Assembly: GCA_033439265.1 (NCBI GenBank)
Contig: JAVTVX010000017.1
Location: forward strand, 8,640,001 to 8,704,000
Direction: 5' to 3'
Length of the DNA: 64,000 bases
Source of the DNA: Dillenia suffruticosa
Taxonomy: Eukaryota; Streptophyta; Magnoliopsida; Dilleniales; Dilleniaceae
In this document: one piece after another, positions 1-10,149 of the stretch
How positions within the stretch are numbered: the stretch's first letter is position 1
How the letters are laid out: the number at the start of each line of letters is the position of its first letter
Translations under genes and position numbers: made by a program
Notes under the pieces: model-generated
What the model was told of the DNA's origin: nothing
What the model saw: only the letters and a program-made list of their open reading frames with translations
Database searches by the model: none

Positions 1-2002
1 CTTCATTCCCCTGTAGTTCTTCTACTGAAGCATTAAGAAACGCTGTGCTATCAGGGATAGGACCGTGCAAATGATTGTAGGATACATCGACCAGAGATAA
101 GCCACGCATATTTTCAAAAGACTTGGGAATCAAACCACAAAGGTTGTTGTGCGATAGATTAAGTGACACCAGGCTCTCCAAACTCTGTATTTCAAATGGT
201 ATCTCCCCTGCCAGCTTGTTGTTGCTGAGATCAAGCTCAGAGAGATGGTTTAGCCTCGTAATCTCCAGTGGGATATTTTGGCTAAATTTGTTAGAGCTTA
301 AATTCAAGTGGAATAAATTTGAGGAATCCCCCAAGGTTTTGGTTATGGGCCCGTCCAATGAATTCATTGACAGGTCCAAATAGCTAAGTGCAGAAAGAGA
401 CCCTAGTTCTGGAGGTATGCCACCAATGAAGTGATTGTCATTCAAGCACAGCTCCCACAAAGATCTTAAATATCCAACTTCATTTGGAATCTCACCAGAT
501 AAATGATTTGAAGATAGATCAAGTACCCCAAGTTGAGTCGATCTTTTGAGCTGAGATGATATCTCTCCCGTGATATTGTTTCCAGCAACTTTTAGGGTTC
601 CCAATTTTGGCCATCTAGCCCAATTGTCTGAAATGTGACCATAAAAGTTATTGTGGCTCAGATCAATAAAATCTAGATGTGGATAGACTCCAAATGCCTC
701 CGAGATGTTGCCGGAGAAATTGTTATAGCCCAGCCAAAGTCTCGACAATGTGGAACAGTTTTTTAAGCTTTGGGGGACCAAACCGGTGAAGTGATTGTCG
801 CTTGCAGTGAGATTTTCAAGTTTACCACCTAGACAAACTTCGTGCAAAGACCCTGTGAATTGGTTTGTGTCGAGTTGAAGTATAGTTAAGCTAGTCAGCT
901 TTTCTAGTTCTTTAGGAATTGACCCAGAAAATTGGTTGTCACGGAGAAATAATATCTCTAACTCCCTTAAGTTGCCAAGTGAAGCTGGAACGGTGCCGTT
1001 GAGATAGTTTTCACTCACTTCAAGGTCAACCATGGAGGTCAATTTTCCTAGTTCTTCAGGAATGGGTCCCGACAGGTAGTTACTATAAAGATGGAGAAGA
1101 TTTAGATTGGTTAGATTACCTAAAGAGGCTGGAATTGAACCGGAAAGATGATTCGTTTGGAAGCTGAGCTCTTCAAGGGATTCCAAGTTCCCCAATTCCG
1201 GTGGGATTGGACCAGAGAGTAGGTTGTTAAACATGTACAGAACAGAAAGATTCCTCAAGTTTCCAAAAGCAGAAGGAATTGAACCAGAAAAATTATTGGT
1301 GTCCAGAAATATCAAATTAAGATTGGTGAGATTACCCATTTCTGGAGGAATTGGACCTGACAGTTGATTCTCATAGAGATAAAGAGAAACCAAGTTGCTT
1401 AAATTTCCAATAGAAGCTGGAAGTGACCCAGAAAGATAGTTTGTATACAAAGCAAGTTCATAGATCGACTTTAATTGGCCTATCTCTTCAGGAATAGACC
1501 CATTTAACTGATTTTCAACCAAATGAAGGACTTGGAGATTTGTTAACTCTCCAATTTCTGGTGGGATATTTCCCACGAAATGATTGGTGGAGAGATCAAG
1601 ATAGATGAGTTTGGAAAGAGAACCGATTTCAGGCGGGATTGTATCAAAAAGTTTATTCATGCTTAGATCAATATATGCAAGATTAGGAAAAGATGAGAAT
1701 GAGAAGCCATGGAGTGTACCTCCAATGCCTGCGCTTGTGAGGTTTAGTCTGTTGACTCTTCCTGCTTTGTCGCAAGAAATGCCATACCAATGAATGCAAG
1801 GGCTGTGAGTGCGATTAGACATCCATGAAGAGAGAATGGACTGAGAGTGGCTTGAAAGACTAGCCTTCCACTTGAGAAGGGCATTAACTTCTTTGGTAAC
1901 ACCAGAAGCCAATGCATATTTGAAACCAGGTGAGACAACTAACAATGCCACGAAGTACAAGAATGCAATGCAAAGCATTTTCTCTAGCTTTGATGAACCC
2001 AT
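1..2002 (-). CDS. LRR receptor-like kinase, MIK2-like, copy 1 (partial, runs off left edge)
   Basis: This is the 5' part of a plasma-membrane leucine-rich-repeat receptor kinase gene. The start codon is at 2000-2002 and I read 667 codons in frame to the window edge without a stop. It aligns base for base, with no net indel, with 14823-16824 of copy 2, and only scattered substitutions separate them. The visible part holds a signal peptide starting [10 protein letters not shown], a cysteine-containing LRR N-cap, and about two dozen LRRs of the LxxLxLxxNxLxGxIPxx type. The window ends just before the membrane segment, so transmembrane and kinase parts lie outside. The family perceives peptides or other apoplastic ligands; the ligand here cannot be read from sequence. 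Intactness beyond the edge is unknown. Confidence 0.92.
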   Translation of the reverse strand, partial: MGSSKLEKMLCIAFLYFVALLVVSPGFKYALASGVTKEVNALLKWKASLSSHSQSILSSWMSNRTHSPCIHWYGISCDKAGRVNRLNLTSAGIGGTLHGFSFSSFPNLAYIDLSMNKLFDTIPPEIGSLSKLIYLDLSTNHFVGNIPPEIGELTNLQVLHLVENQLNGSIPEEIGQLKSIYELALYTNYLSGSLPASIGNLSNLVSLYLYENQLSGPIPPEMGNLTNLNLIFLDTNNFSGSIPSAFGNLRNLSVLYMFNNLLSGPIPPELGNLESLEELSFQTNHLSGSIPASLGNLTNLNLLHLYSNYLSGPIPEELGKLTSMVDLEVSENYLNGTVPASLGNLRELEILFLRDNQFSGSIPKELEKLTSLTILQLDTNQFTGSLHEVCLGGKLENLTASDNHFTGLVPQSLKNCSTLSRLWLGYNNFSGNISEAFGVYPHLDFIDLSHNNFYGHISDNWARWPKLGTLKVAGNNITGEISSQLKRSTQLGVLDLSSNHLSGEIPNEVGYLRSLWELCLNDNHFIGGIPPELGSLSALSYLDLSMNSLDGPITKTLGDSSNLFHLNLSSNKFSQNIPLEITRLNHLSELDLSNNKLAGEIPFEIQSLESLVSLNLSHNNLCGLIPKSFENMRGLSLVDVSYNHLHGPIPDSTAFLNASVEELQGNE

Positions 2003-2042
2003 GGTTTCTGCGTGTGAGTTCAAGTTTGGTAGCAATGAGCTA

Positions 2043-2050
2043 TATTTATA
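2043..2050 (-). promoter_or_regulatory. TATA box of LRR-RLK copy 1
   Basis: TATAAATA read on the minus strand, about 40 bases upstream of the start codon. The same box sits at the same distance in copy 2. A start site about 30 bases downstream would leave a 5' leader of only 10-15 bases. Confidence 0.6.
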
Positions 2051-2059
2051 ACTGCATTT

Positions 2060-2921
2060 TGCAGCACTTGGAGACAATTCAAGGCCCACAAATATTAGAT
2101 TTAGAAAGGGAGGGAGGGGAAAAGTCCTGTTGCTTAGGAAACTTCTTTTCCTTTTATTATTTTAATTTTTTTTCTTCTATCCCCTTGGGTTTTGTAAACC
2201 TTCTGATATTGTCCTCCTATATTTCCACTCCACTCCTTTTCACTTATTGGAAAATACTCCAGGCCTAGTACGTGGAAAATAATTCACAAAGCAGACCCAA
2301 TGGATGTTTAATGCGAAACAAATGTGAATTGCATACATGGATTTTTCTATAATTTGGTCATTTAAAAACTACCATCTCTTATAGAATGAAATAGTAAAAT
2401 AATCTGACTATTGGATGAAAATTTCACTCACAGCTCCATAAATGTCAATTCTCATTAAATTATAAAAGTTTTTATCCTAAATGTTACCATTTCATCTTTT
2501 GTTATGTAAGGTTATGAGTAGAAATTGGGACCATTAGCCCAACTGCAAGGGTACATGTTGGAGGAAACTAAAGTTACCGTTCAAAGGATGACATTGATCT
2601 TCTGATTTTTTGTTTATTAGGCATTATCCGACACTGGTACTTAACTTTGCCCTCTCTATAACAAAAATAACAACGTAGCTAGTTACCACTGTTATGGATG
2701 TCCAAATGTGTGTGAAAATAAGCATATGACCAGTGAGGGGGCCAAACAAAAGTTATGAGTAGCAGGCACGCTTGCACACATTAGTACAAACCCAAAGAAT
2801 GGTTAAGTATTTTGGGTTCAACCCAATGGAAGAAATGTCTTATCATTTTCGCTGGGCCAAAATAATCATAGAAACAAGACAAGCAAGCGTAAATTTAACT
2901 TTGCAATGGGAGGAAGGGAGG

Positions 2922-2957
<36 letters not shown>

Positions 2958-4270
2958 CAGGCCAAAGAGCGTAATAGCCACGTCAATATTCTTGACTGAA
3001 GCATACAGCAGGGGCCCTTGATACGTTTGTGTATGTGGAAACCATTTTAAACGTCCCTTGACTTTGTTTAAAACACATATTATAGTAAACAGATTATCAA
3101 AAATAAATGAGCTTACAAAGAAAAAAGAAAAGTTACGCGGATTCACTAAACAGACGAAAGAAGGTTGATCAAAACAGAAAGCAAAAAAACATAAAGGTTC
3201 ATTAAATTTCCCTTTTCACTTTTATTTGTCAAGATGAAGAAAGCAGAATAAAAGAATAGGACTTGTGATAGTGAATGTGAAAACAAGAAGAGAAAATCAA
3301 CGAGTTTGATCCCTTCTATGAACCAAAAAAGAAAAAAAAAATTATTCAGGAAATTGACTTATGGTCAACAATTACACTTTGTGGCACATCCATGATGCTC
3401 AAATGTGCAATTTCGTGGAATGGAAAGCAAAATTGTTAAGAGAAAATTTAATAAAGCGGGGAGAAGGGCATTTCCCTCTGTTTTATCACTCTCCCGCATT
3501 TAAAAAAATATCTTTTTATTTATTCGTTTATTTATTATTGATTAAAAGATCTATATGTTTAAAAATGTATAATAAGGGATATTGAAATTATTACTTTTTA
3601 AAAACTAAACCTTTTTATGCATATAAAGAAAATCTAGGTCTACTTGACTCGGAGTCAACTGGGTCACCACGACCTTTGTCTGGAATTCAGAGGTTGACTT
3701 GTAACCCCAATTAGAAGCAATTTTACAAAGTCCGTCCCATTAACATGCATTTGGCCGGAGTATGCAGAAAATCTCCGTGCCGTGTCTTATGTTCCATCAA
3801 TCATTATATTCAATACCAGAACTGATTATTGAATAAAACTCTTCGTTTCTACATAAAAACCTTTTTGTTCTAGAAAAAAAAAATTGTAAAATAAAATAAA
3901 ACAAAATCCCAAGTAAGCTTAAAACTGAGAAAGGGAAGAGGGGAAAAAGGGGCTCCTCCTGCGGACCTAGGTGTGATTTCACTTTGATAACCCACATCAG
4001 AACTTTAATAGAGAAGGTTTAACTATGTTAAAATTTCCCCTATTCCCACTCCAAAGGATGAAGATACTTTATTTTACTACAAAGGATGTTAAAATTTTGA
4101 CAATAAACAAAACATAAAATTACTTCCATTCAAATTTTCCTCATCTTGGCCATATTAACAAGCCTTAGAAGAATGTAAAAGATGAATTATTAACACCAAG
4201 CATATAACCCGTAGGTACTTACATTATAACTCAGTAGACTTGATACAATAACCAGAATGTAAAAGCTGAA
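2060..4270. repeat. Upstream flank of LRR-RLK copy 1, duplicated with copy 2
   Basis: No gene is visible. Blocks at about 2040-2110, 2245-2340, 2970-3510, 3520-3850 and 3850-4270 match, in the same order, blocks upstream of copy 2 (16865-17470 and 24300-26727). About 115 bp near 2110-2240 and about 580 bp at 2341-2920 have no counterpart there. The two copies are therefore a segmental duplication, and matching ends near 4270. A (GA)n microsatellite at about 2927-2957 lies at the edge of one unmatched block. Confidence 0.75.
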
Positions 4271-5165
4271 ATATGATCATCTTGGATAAGTTCTTAAAAG
4301 AGTCCAAAAGCAAGGAGGCAAAGTTTTCAAATAGGATGCCTGCATTCTGTAGTGTTGGCTTAGTGGGATAAGTGACTTGTGGGTTGCTTAACGGCCGTCA
4401 GTTATAAAAAAATATTTTTAATTTTTAATTTTGTTTTTAAATAAAAATTATAAAATACATTGATTTCTGGATGTTCTATAATATATTCCAAAGTTAAAAA
4501 TTTCAAAAATGTGCAAAAATAAATTATTAACTTTCTATTAAGAGAAAAAATGATAAAATTGATATTGAGTTCAAAATAAATCTATTTTCTAAGTCATTCT
4601 TTACCTTGTGATATTAAAAAAATCATCAATCATTAAATCAAAAAATCAATTTCATTCATATTTTTCATTTAAATGCATTGGTTAAGTTTTTCTCTTTAGA
4701 AAAATTATAATTTTTTTTAAAGTAAGCATACATTAATTTTTTCTCTCAAAACAAATCAATTCCATTCATATTTTCTCAGATACATTAATTTAAGTTTTCT
4801 CTCTCCAAACTCATTGATCTTTCTACAAAAACCGAAAGTTTTTTCTCTTTAAAACTAAATAGATTAGTTTTCTCTTTATATACATTTTGATTTTATTTTT
4901 CTCTCTAAAATACAAAATTTCTCTAAAATTAATTATATTAATTTTCTCTCACTATAAAATTAATTTAATTTACATTTTCTAAAATCAAACTTAGATTTTC
5001 TCTATCTAAAAGTAAACACCATACTTTTCTCTAACTTCATTTACATTTTTCTTTCCCTAAGTAAATTAGTTTTAAACTAATTAAGTTGATTAGTAGTCTA
5101 ATATTCGGTCCCCTCCTTGTTGCTCTCACCAAACATGTCCGTGTCCATGATGGAAAACTATGCAC
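4270..5165. repeat. AT-rich spacer with degenerate pyrimidine repeats
   Basis: No credible coding sequence. From about 4660 to 5060 a TTTTCTCTxxAAA-like motif recurs irregularly every 30-50 bases, separated by AT-rich spacers. It looks like a decayed simple repeat; I see no mobile-element termini. Confidence 0.4.
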
Positions 5166-5172
5166 CCGAAAA

Positions 5173-5212
<40 letters not shown>
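5166..5212. repeat. Long poly(A) tract
   Basis: An almost pure run of about 45 adenines. It could be the tail of a retroposed sequence, but I recognise none to its left. Confidence 0.8.
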
Positions 5213-5215
<3 letters not shown>

Positions 5216-5892
5216 ATGCACCTTCTGAGGGGCAAACGAATAATTTAACTTGCTTTGTGTTTTTCTGTATGTCCATGGAACTTTTGCATCCCGACAATCA
5301 GAACAATAATAATAATAATAACTACTATTTGAGTTTTAATATCAAATTTTAACATCGATCATTTGTAAGAAATTAAAATTTAAAAACAAAAATAAAAAAT
5401 ATAATATTAAAAAAATAAAAATAGTTAAAAAATAAAAATAAAAATAAATTATCAATAAAAATTTAAAATATTAACTAATTGATAGTATAAGAAAATTCAT
5501 TTAATAAATTCATATGGTAAGCGGGGTGGGCAAACATGTGCTCCTAACAAACTAATTCATAAGTACTATGCATATGCTCAAATCTTTTCTTGAACAATTA
5601 ACCAGCAATTGAACACTTATCCTTACTTAGAGAAAGAATTTTATTTCCTACTATTTGATTTTGTTACAACCTGGTAACAGTTGTTTTTTTTTTTTTCTTG
5701 TATTGTTCTTATTTCTTTGTTTATTTGAAATAGACGAGCCCCCTTTCCCTTTTCAGTAGTTGGCTTTTATGGTCACTTGATATCAGCGTTTTTAAAATCC
5801 AACCGGTAGATGATTTGGTCAATTTATTAGTTTATTAATTTATTCATCAGATTTATCGAATCATTTTATGAACAGAAAAATATCATCATAAT

Positions 5893-5934
<42 letters not shown>

Positions 5935-6930
5935 ACATATTTTATATTTTAAAATAAAATAAAATTCATATATCTTTAAGAAAAAAATAAATTTACCTAT
6001 TAACAACACAAAAATTTTTACTAGTAATGAAAATCGATTAGATCGATTTTAAATAATTTTAATTAAATTTTATTTTATTTGATTTGATTTAAACTATAAA
6101 AGGATTTATGATCAAAACGATCGATTCAATTTGATTTTAAAAATACTGCCCGTGGTATATATTTGATCTAAACTTTAATTTTATCCTTAGTAAGTGTATG
6201 TTTCTGTATATTTTACTTGATAGTTTTTTGAATTCATCTGTATTGTCTTGTCAAGGTACCGGGTTAAATCATGTCATCCTTTCATTTCTTCAATAAGGTC
6301 AGCTCTCATACGCGTTACTTTTTCGTTTTTTTAGTCGAAATACTCTGAATTGTGGCGTCAGACAGACTTCACTATCCTATTGAATAGGACTAGAATGAAA
6401 ACGAAGTGGGTGAAACATGGCCTCACAACATTTTGTAATGGGTACCACGGACCCGTGCACTCGACTTGATTAGCCCAGCCCATCAATTTTCTGAGCTTCG
6501 CAGCATTTCCCAGACTGACTGGTTTAGGCCAATCTTTTAGAACACATTTAAAATCCAACCAAACGTGCCCATACCTTTTAGATGAACCAGGAGTACACCA
6601 TTTGTGTACACGGTGTGAAATTTAAATTTTATCTAAAATATTAGGATTGCGTGTCCATAAGAAATAAGTATAAAAAAATAATTACAATATTGTTATGAAA
6701 ATATTTATGAAAAATTAAATTAACATAGAAATTAAAATTTATTAGAAAAATGGCAAATACTTTATTAATTAACATAATTAAGAATCATAAAAATTTGAAA
6801 TTGTGAGTAAAAAATATATTAATAAGAGAACTAAAAATGATTGATATCAATTAGAAACAAATTGAACAATCAAAGAATAAATTATGATATTTTTTAGTGA
6901 ACCTGTTGGGTAAAAATCGTCATATACCAA
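5213..6930. other. AT-rich intergenic stretch
   Basis: I see no gene. It contains a short AAT run near 5306, an uninterrupted (TA)n microsatellite at about 5898-5930, and AT-rich low-complexity DNA. The short minus-strand reading frame at 6358-6558 shows no recognisable domain. Confidence 0.5.
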
Positions 6931-6934
6931 AAAA

Positions 6935-8445
6935 AAAAAAAAGCTTTGAGGATTGGTCAGTGGTCTATCGGTTGAGTCACAAAGTACTAGTACTTTACGA
7001 CGACAAGAGTTTTGAGGATTGGTCGGTGGTCGGTCGTCTCAATCAAAGTATTGGTACTTTGCAATCCTCAATATCATGCTAAGAATAGTTAGAATTTCCA
7101 GAAGAAGATGCCCTCAATGGTCAGTCATCTCAGTCACAAAATATTAATAGTTTGCGACTATAAGAATTTTGAAGATTAGTCAATGATCAGTCATCTCGAT
7201 CACAAAGTACTAGTTCTTTGCAACCGCAAGAGTTTTGAGGAGTAGTCAATTGTCTCAGTCATAAAGTACTAGTATTTTGCGACAGGAAGAGCTTTGAGAA
7301 TTAACTTCCATAAACTATGAACATCAAGATCATGACACACTACTCTCTTCAACTAATCTCGACATACTAGAATTGGTCGACGGTCTATCGTCCCAGTCAT
7401 AAAGTATTGGTACTTTGCGACTACAAGAGATTTGAGAATTGGTCGGTGATCAGTCACCTCAATCACAAAGTATTAGTACTTTGCGACTGCAAGAGTTTTG
7501 AGAATTGTTCAGCGTCCGGTACTTTGTGACTGCAAAAGTTTTGAGAATTGGTCGGTACTCGATCGCCTCAATCACAAAGTACTAGTACTTTACGACAGCA
7601 AGAGATTTGAGAATTGGTCGATAGTTGGTCGCCTTAGTCACAAAGTATTTGTACTTTGCGAACGCGAGAATTTTGAGGATTGGTCGGTGCCCTTAGTCAC
7701 AAAGTACTTATACTTTGCAACCGCAAGAGTTTTGAGAATTGGTCAGTATTTGATACTTTGTAACTACAAGAGCTTTGAGGATTCATCGGTGGTCGGTCGC
7801 CTTTGCAAACGCAAGAATTTTGAGGATTGGTTGGTGTTCAGTTACTTTAGTCACAAAATACTAGTACTTTACGAATGCAAGAGTTTTGAGAATTGGTCGG
7901 TATTTGGACCCCTCAGTCACAAAGTGCTTATGCTTTGCCAATGCAAGAGTTTTGAGGATTCGTCAGTGGTTGGTCCCCTCAGTCACAAAGTATTGATACT
8001 TTGCGATGACAAGAGATTTGAGGATTAGTTAGTGTTTGGTTGGTTCAGTCATAAAGTACTAGTATTTTACAAATGTAAGAGTTTTAAAAATTGATCGGTG
8101 TTCGATTCCCTCAGTCACAAAGTACTTGTACTTTGTGAATACAAGAGCTTTGAGGATTGGTTAATGGTCAGTCGCCTCAGTCGCAAAGTACTGATACTTT
8201 GCGATGGTAAGAGGTTTGTGGATTGGTCAGTGTTCGATACTTTGTAACTACAAGAGATTTGATGATTGGTTAGTGTTCGGTCGTTTCAATCACAAAGTAT
8301 TGGTACTTTACAAATGCAATAGCTTTGAGCATTCGTCGGTGTTCGGTCGCTTTAGTCACAAAGTACTTGTACTTTGCGAACGCAAGAGTTTTGAGAATTA
8401 GTCGATAGTCAGTCACCTCAGTCACAAAGTACCGATACTTTGCTC
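6935..8445. repeat. 66-bp minisatellite with palindromic core
   Basis: A degenerate tandem array with a period of about 66 bases, roughly 20 whole or partial units. Each unit has a GAGTTTTGAGGATTGGTCGG-like half and a half centred on AAAGTACTAGTACTTT, a 16-base perfect palindrome intact at 6981-6996 and 7576-7591. Because 66 is a multiple of three, some strings of units stay open as 22-residue peptide repeats (6897-7082, 7498-8028, 8204-8401). The first codons differ and stops interrupt most units, so I do not call a gene. A different repeat interrupts the array near 7300-7375. The array ends about 45 bases before a TATA-like site. Confidence 0.88.
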
Positions 8446-8490
8446 ACCATGTAGTTTTGTTAGTTAACTGGTTTGCCTGGTCTGAGAGCC

Positions 8491-8498
8491 TATAAAAG
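8491..8498 (+). promoter_or_regulatory. TATA-like box beside the minisatellite
   Basis: CTATAAAAG on the plus strand, directly downstream of the 66-bp array. No convincing reading frame follows, so it may be the core promoter of a non-coding transcript or of a dead element, or chance. Confidence 0.3.
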
Positions 8499-8499
8499 T

Positions 8500-9560
8500 T
8501 CCTGCATAGTTCAAAAAACAAAATCAACATTTATATCTAAATTATTTGTTCTCATATATTTTACAAAATTTAGAAATCTTAAATAATTATTTAGAGTCAA
8601 CACCATAGTCAGAGTTTTTTGGTATTACGTGTTTAGAAATAGGAAAGACAAACACAAAGCTTTACGGCAGAAGAATAGCTTCCATATACCATGATCATAA
8701 TTAGGCACACCACTCTCGTTAATCTTAACCGGAAAATAACCATTTTGAAACAACAATAAATATGAAGAGCAGTAGAACAAATGTCAAGTAAAGCAAATAT
8801 TTAAAAGCAAGAAAGACAAACACAACCTTAGGAGAAATGGCTTCCATACACCACGATCATCATTAGGTACATCACTCTTTTCAATTGGAACTGAAAAATA
8901 ATTTTTTGGAAGAGAGACACATAAAAATAAAGAGAGAGAGAAAAAAAAATTTACTCAATGATCACATGCCCGTATCCATTTGTCCTGCTTATATGGAGAG
9001 AGAAAGAGAGAGAATGAATATAGAGGAATTGTATCTACACACCATGATTATCAAGATTTTGGCACAACACTCGCTTCAACTAATCCGTACGACTTCCATA
9101 CACATGATTATCAAGATCATGGTACACGACTCTCCTCAACGAATCTGTGCAACACATTGGAATTGCATGTCCATTTACCCCGCTCTAGGAAAGAGAGAGA
9201 GATACAGAGCTCCAGTTTTATGGTCCTCGTAATAAATAAAGAAAGAAATATCATCACAATATTCTAGTCCAACACAACTCACCAAATGATAAATGAGTAA
9301 ATAATGAGAGAGGATAGTGAGAATAATAAATGAGAGAAATTAGAGAGAATGTTTAGTATGAGAAGCTTTTAGAGAAAGAGGGTGTATGTGTACTAACAAT
9401 ATTGGAAGACACATGTTAACATGTGACGGTGGAGAGAAAGAGAGAGAAGTAGGATATATGGTGATAGAATTATGGGACCATTTTTACAACATGTATATTT
9501 GTATATAAATGTTTGAGAGTATGTACTTCACCAAATGCAACCAATGACACATCATATGTC
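8500..9560. repeat. Dispersed short repeats, GA-rich, no gene
   Basis: A motif resembling CTTCCATACACCATGATNAT followed by CACxACTCTCTTCAACTAATC recurs near 8680, 8840, 9040 and 9095, and once inside the 66-bp array near 7307. The rest is GA-rich. CACATGTTAACATGTG at about 9410-9425 is a perfect 16-base palindrome. Overlapping small reading frames at 8885-9267 fall on these repeats and look non-coding. Confidence 0.55.
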
Positions 9561-10140
9561 TAACTCAGACGGCCAGCTCACCAATAATGAATCACACCCT
9601 GCCAAATGGAGGACGAGTAAAATCGAGATGGCAAGTGATCGTTCACGCTTAGATCTATATAGTTAATAAATTGATTTGTCCGAAATATTTTACAAGTTTG
9701 GATTGTGAGAATAAATTCGAATTTTAAATTGAAATTAAGTTTGAACACAAAACCCCTTTTAGACACGAGAAGGCTTAGTCTGAGTCTAACCAGTGCCCAG
9801 TTCTACTATGGCATTCCAAGGTTAGAAAATAGTATCATAGAACAGAGTAACTCCTTTGGCTCTTTTGTTTCTGTTCGGGCCCTATCTCAGTGCAGGGAGA
9901 GAGAAGCCTCTGATGCCCCCACCAAATAATTTGAGTTAAATGATCCAGAAATTAGACAAGGTTTTGGACATCTCCTTTTCTTGTCTTAATTTTTGGTGGT
10001 GGTTTTCATAGAAGTGGTTTCGAAATGGAGAGTTGTATTTATTGCTGATTCAGGTTCCTTCTGGTCCGGTGACGCAAGCCCTCAAAATTTGGGGCACCAA
10101 AGAAAGTAAATTTTGGCAGGAGCCTACCATTTGTGAAATT
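9560..10140. other. Spacer without recognisable gene
   Basis: Mixed-composition sequence. The small frames here (9578-9766, 9705-9929, 10039-10239) match no family I know. It may include decayed 3' sequence of the neighbouring receptor-kinase pseudogene. Confidence 0.35.
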
Positions 10141-10149
10141 CAGACAACT

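Noticed and set aside
6893-6898. TAGTG as a possible CACTA-transposon end next to the 66-bp array
   Set aside because: It is in the wrong orientation to bound the array, and no partner CACTA terminus or 3-bp duplication was found.
7498-8028. A 176-codon open frame made of 22-residue repeats
   Set aside because: It follows from a 66-bp tandem repeat whose period is a multiple of three. Neighbouring units contain stops, no start context or domain is visible, and the peptide matches nothing known.
6935-8445. CRISPR array
   Set aside because: Units are contiguous and degenerate without unique spacers, and this is plant nuclear DNA.
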